Shown here: piece after piece, positions 27,720 through 27,901 of the stretch
Layout of the letters: each line of letters opens with the position of its first letter
How positions within the stretch are numbered: position 1 is the stretch's first letter
IMG/VR virus record: IMGVR_UViG_3300017971_000664
Span: 1 to 27,901 of that record
DNA length: 27,901 nucleotides
Source: a virus
Direction: 5' to 3' (one strand)
The notes under the pieces: model-generated
Database searches by the model: none
What the model saw: only the letters and a program-made list of their open reading frames with translations
Told to the model about the DNA's origin: nothing
Made by a program: the position numbers and the translations under genes

Positions 27720-27782
27720 TTTTTATGTAATAACTAAATATTTTTATGTGAAATTAATTTATTTTTATGTGGAAATTTATTT
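27720..27782. repeat. Three direct repeats with exact 21-bp period
   Basis: The core TTTTTATGT begins at 27720, 27741 and 27762, each followed by A/G-rich bases and an AAAT or TTA-rich tail, so the units are in phase over two helical turns. Position next to two small terminase genes suggests protein-binding iterons, for example a cosB-like terminase site. Confidence 0.65.
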
Positions 27783-27792
27783 GGTCGGAATG
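27781..27792. repeat. Right arm of the 12-bp inverted repeat
   Basis: TTGGTCGGAATG is the exact reverse complement of 70-81. The nearby TCGGCC (27803-27808) extends the symmetry imperfectly. Confidence 0.6.
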
Positions 27793-27901
27793 TAAAATAA
27801 TTTCGGCCACTTAAATATTTTTGATATAGTGAAATTTTTTGTCAAGGCTACTGAAGTCATTTTTTCGCAAATTACTAGAAAAACCACTTGCCGCCGAGAC
27901 C

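Larger units (their letters stand above)
27694..27901. other. AT-rich non-coding right end
   Basis: The 208 bases after the last gene hold no credible ORF. The first 150 bases are strikingly AT-rich, with three 21-bp repeats (27720-27782) and the right arm of an inverted repeat. The last 30 bases are less AT-rich and end in CTTGCCGCCGAGACC. No terminator with a T run is seen here; the nearest, on a circular molecule, would be the hairpin at 20-55. It is a candidate packaging or origin region. Confidence 0.5.

Noticed and set aside
1-27901. tRNA genes, CRISPR arrays, insertion sequences, integrase or repressor
   Set aside because: None was seen on either strand by reading; there is little non-coding space and no matching protein motifs.

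Overview
The window reads as most of a tailed-phage (Caudoviricetes) genome. About 97% of it is coding, every convincing gene is on the + strand, and neighbours are packed with short gaps or ATGA/TAATG overlaps behind strong AAGGAG/GGAGG ribosome sites. No host gene, integrase, repressor, tRNA, CRISPR array or insertion sequence was seen. A gpW/gpFII-type head, Nu1/GpA-type terminase and a small lipoprotein fit a Gram-negative host, but the host cannot be fixed from this sequence. It is unclear whether the window is a complete genome: both ends are non-coding, and no tape-measure gene is present.

Layout. (1) 1-254: non-coding left end with a terminator hairpin. (2) 255-9295: a T7-type replication module holding a lysozyme-like protein, a gp2.5-like SSB, endonuclease I, a phosphoesterase, a primase-helicase, a DUF1353 protein, a dNTP pyrophosphohydrolase-like protein, a family A DNA polymerase and a gp6-like exonuclease, with many very small genes between them. 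No phage RNA polymerase is seen, unlike T7. (3) 8056-8117, between small genes: a sequence with the complete conserved core of a type II (stem II open) hammerhead ribozyme, with a possible 6-bp loop I/3'-flank pseudoknot. I regard this as the strongest unexpected element. (4) 9313-19896: a lambda-like head module in the order TerL (GpA), gpW, portal (gpB), prohead protease fused to scaffold, seven consecutive decoration-protein-like genes, the major capsid protein with its own promoter, leader hairpin and terminator, and an FII-like joining protein. (5) 19896-25602: tail genes, namely two paralogous tube-like proteins (the second closed by a terminator), a probable assembly chaperone, a distal-tail-like protein, a large hub-like protein and a candidate receptor-binding protein. 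(6) 25613-27693: two membrane-anchored proteins and two different Nu1-like small terminase candidates with a small gene between them. (7) 27694-27901: AT-rich non-coding right end with three direct repeats at an exact 21-bp period.

How it works together. The SSB and the primase-helicase both end in an acidic tail with terminal Phe, the docking feature known from T7 gp2.5 and gp4, so the replisome probably assembles as in T7. The polymerase has a shorter, CxxC-containing loop where T7 binds thioredoxin. Virion proteins are built from reused beta modules: a decoration fold repeated seven times, and an unrelated module of about 50 residues that appears in decoration, tube and hub proteins. Transcription probably depends on host polymerase, and the capsid and tube genes have local terminators suited to high expression.
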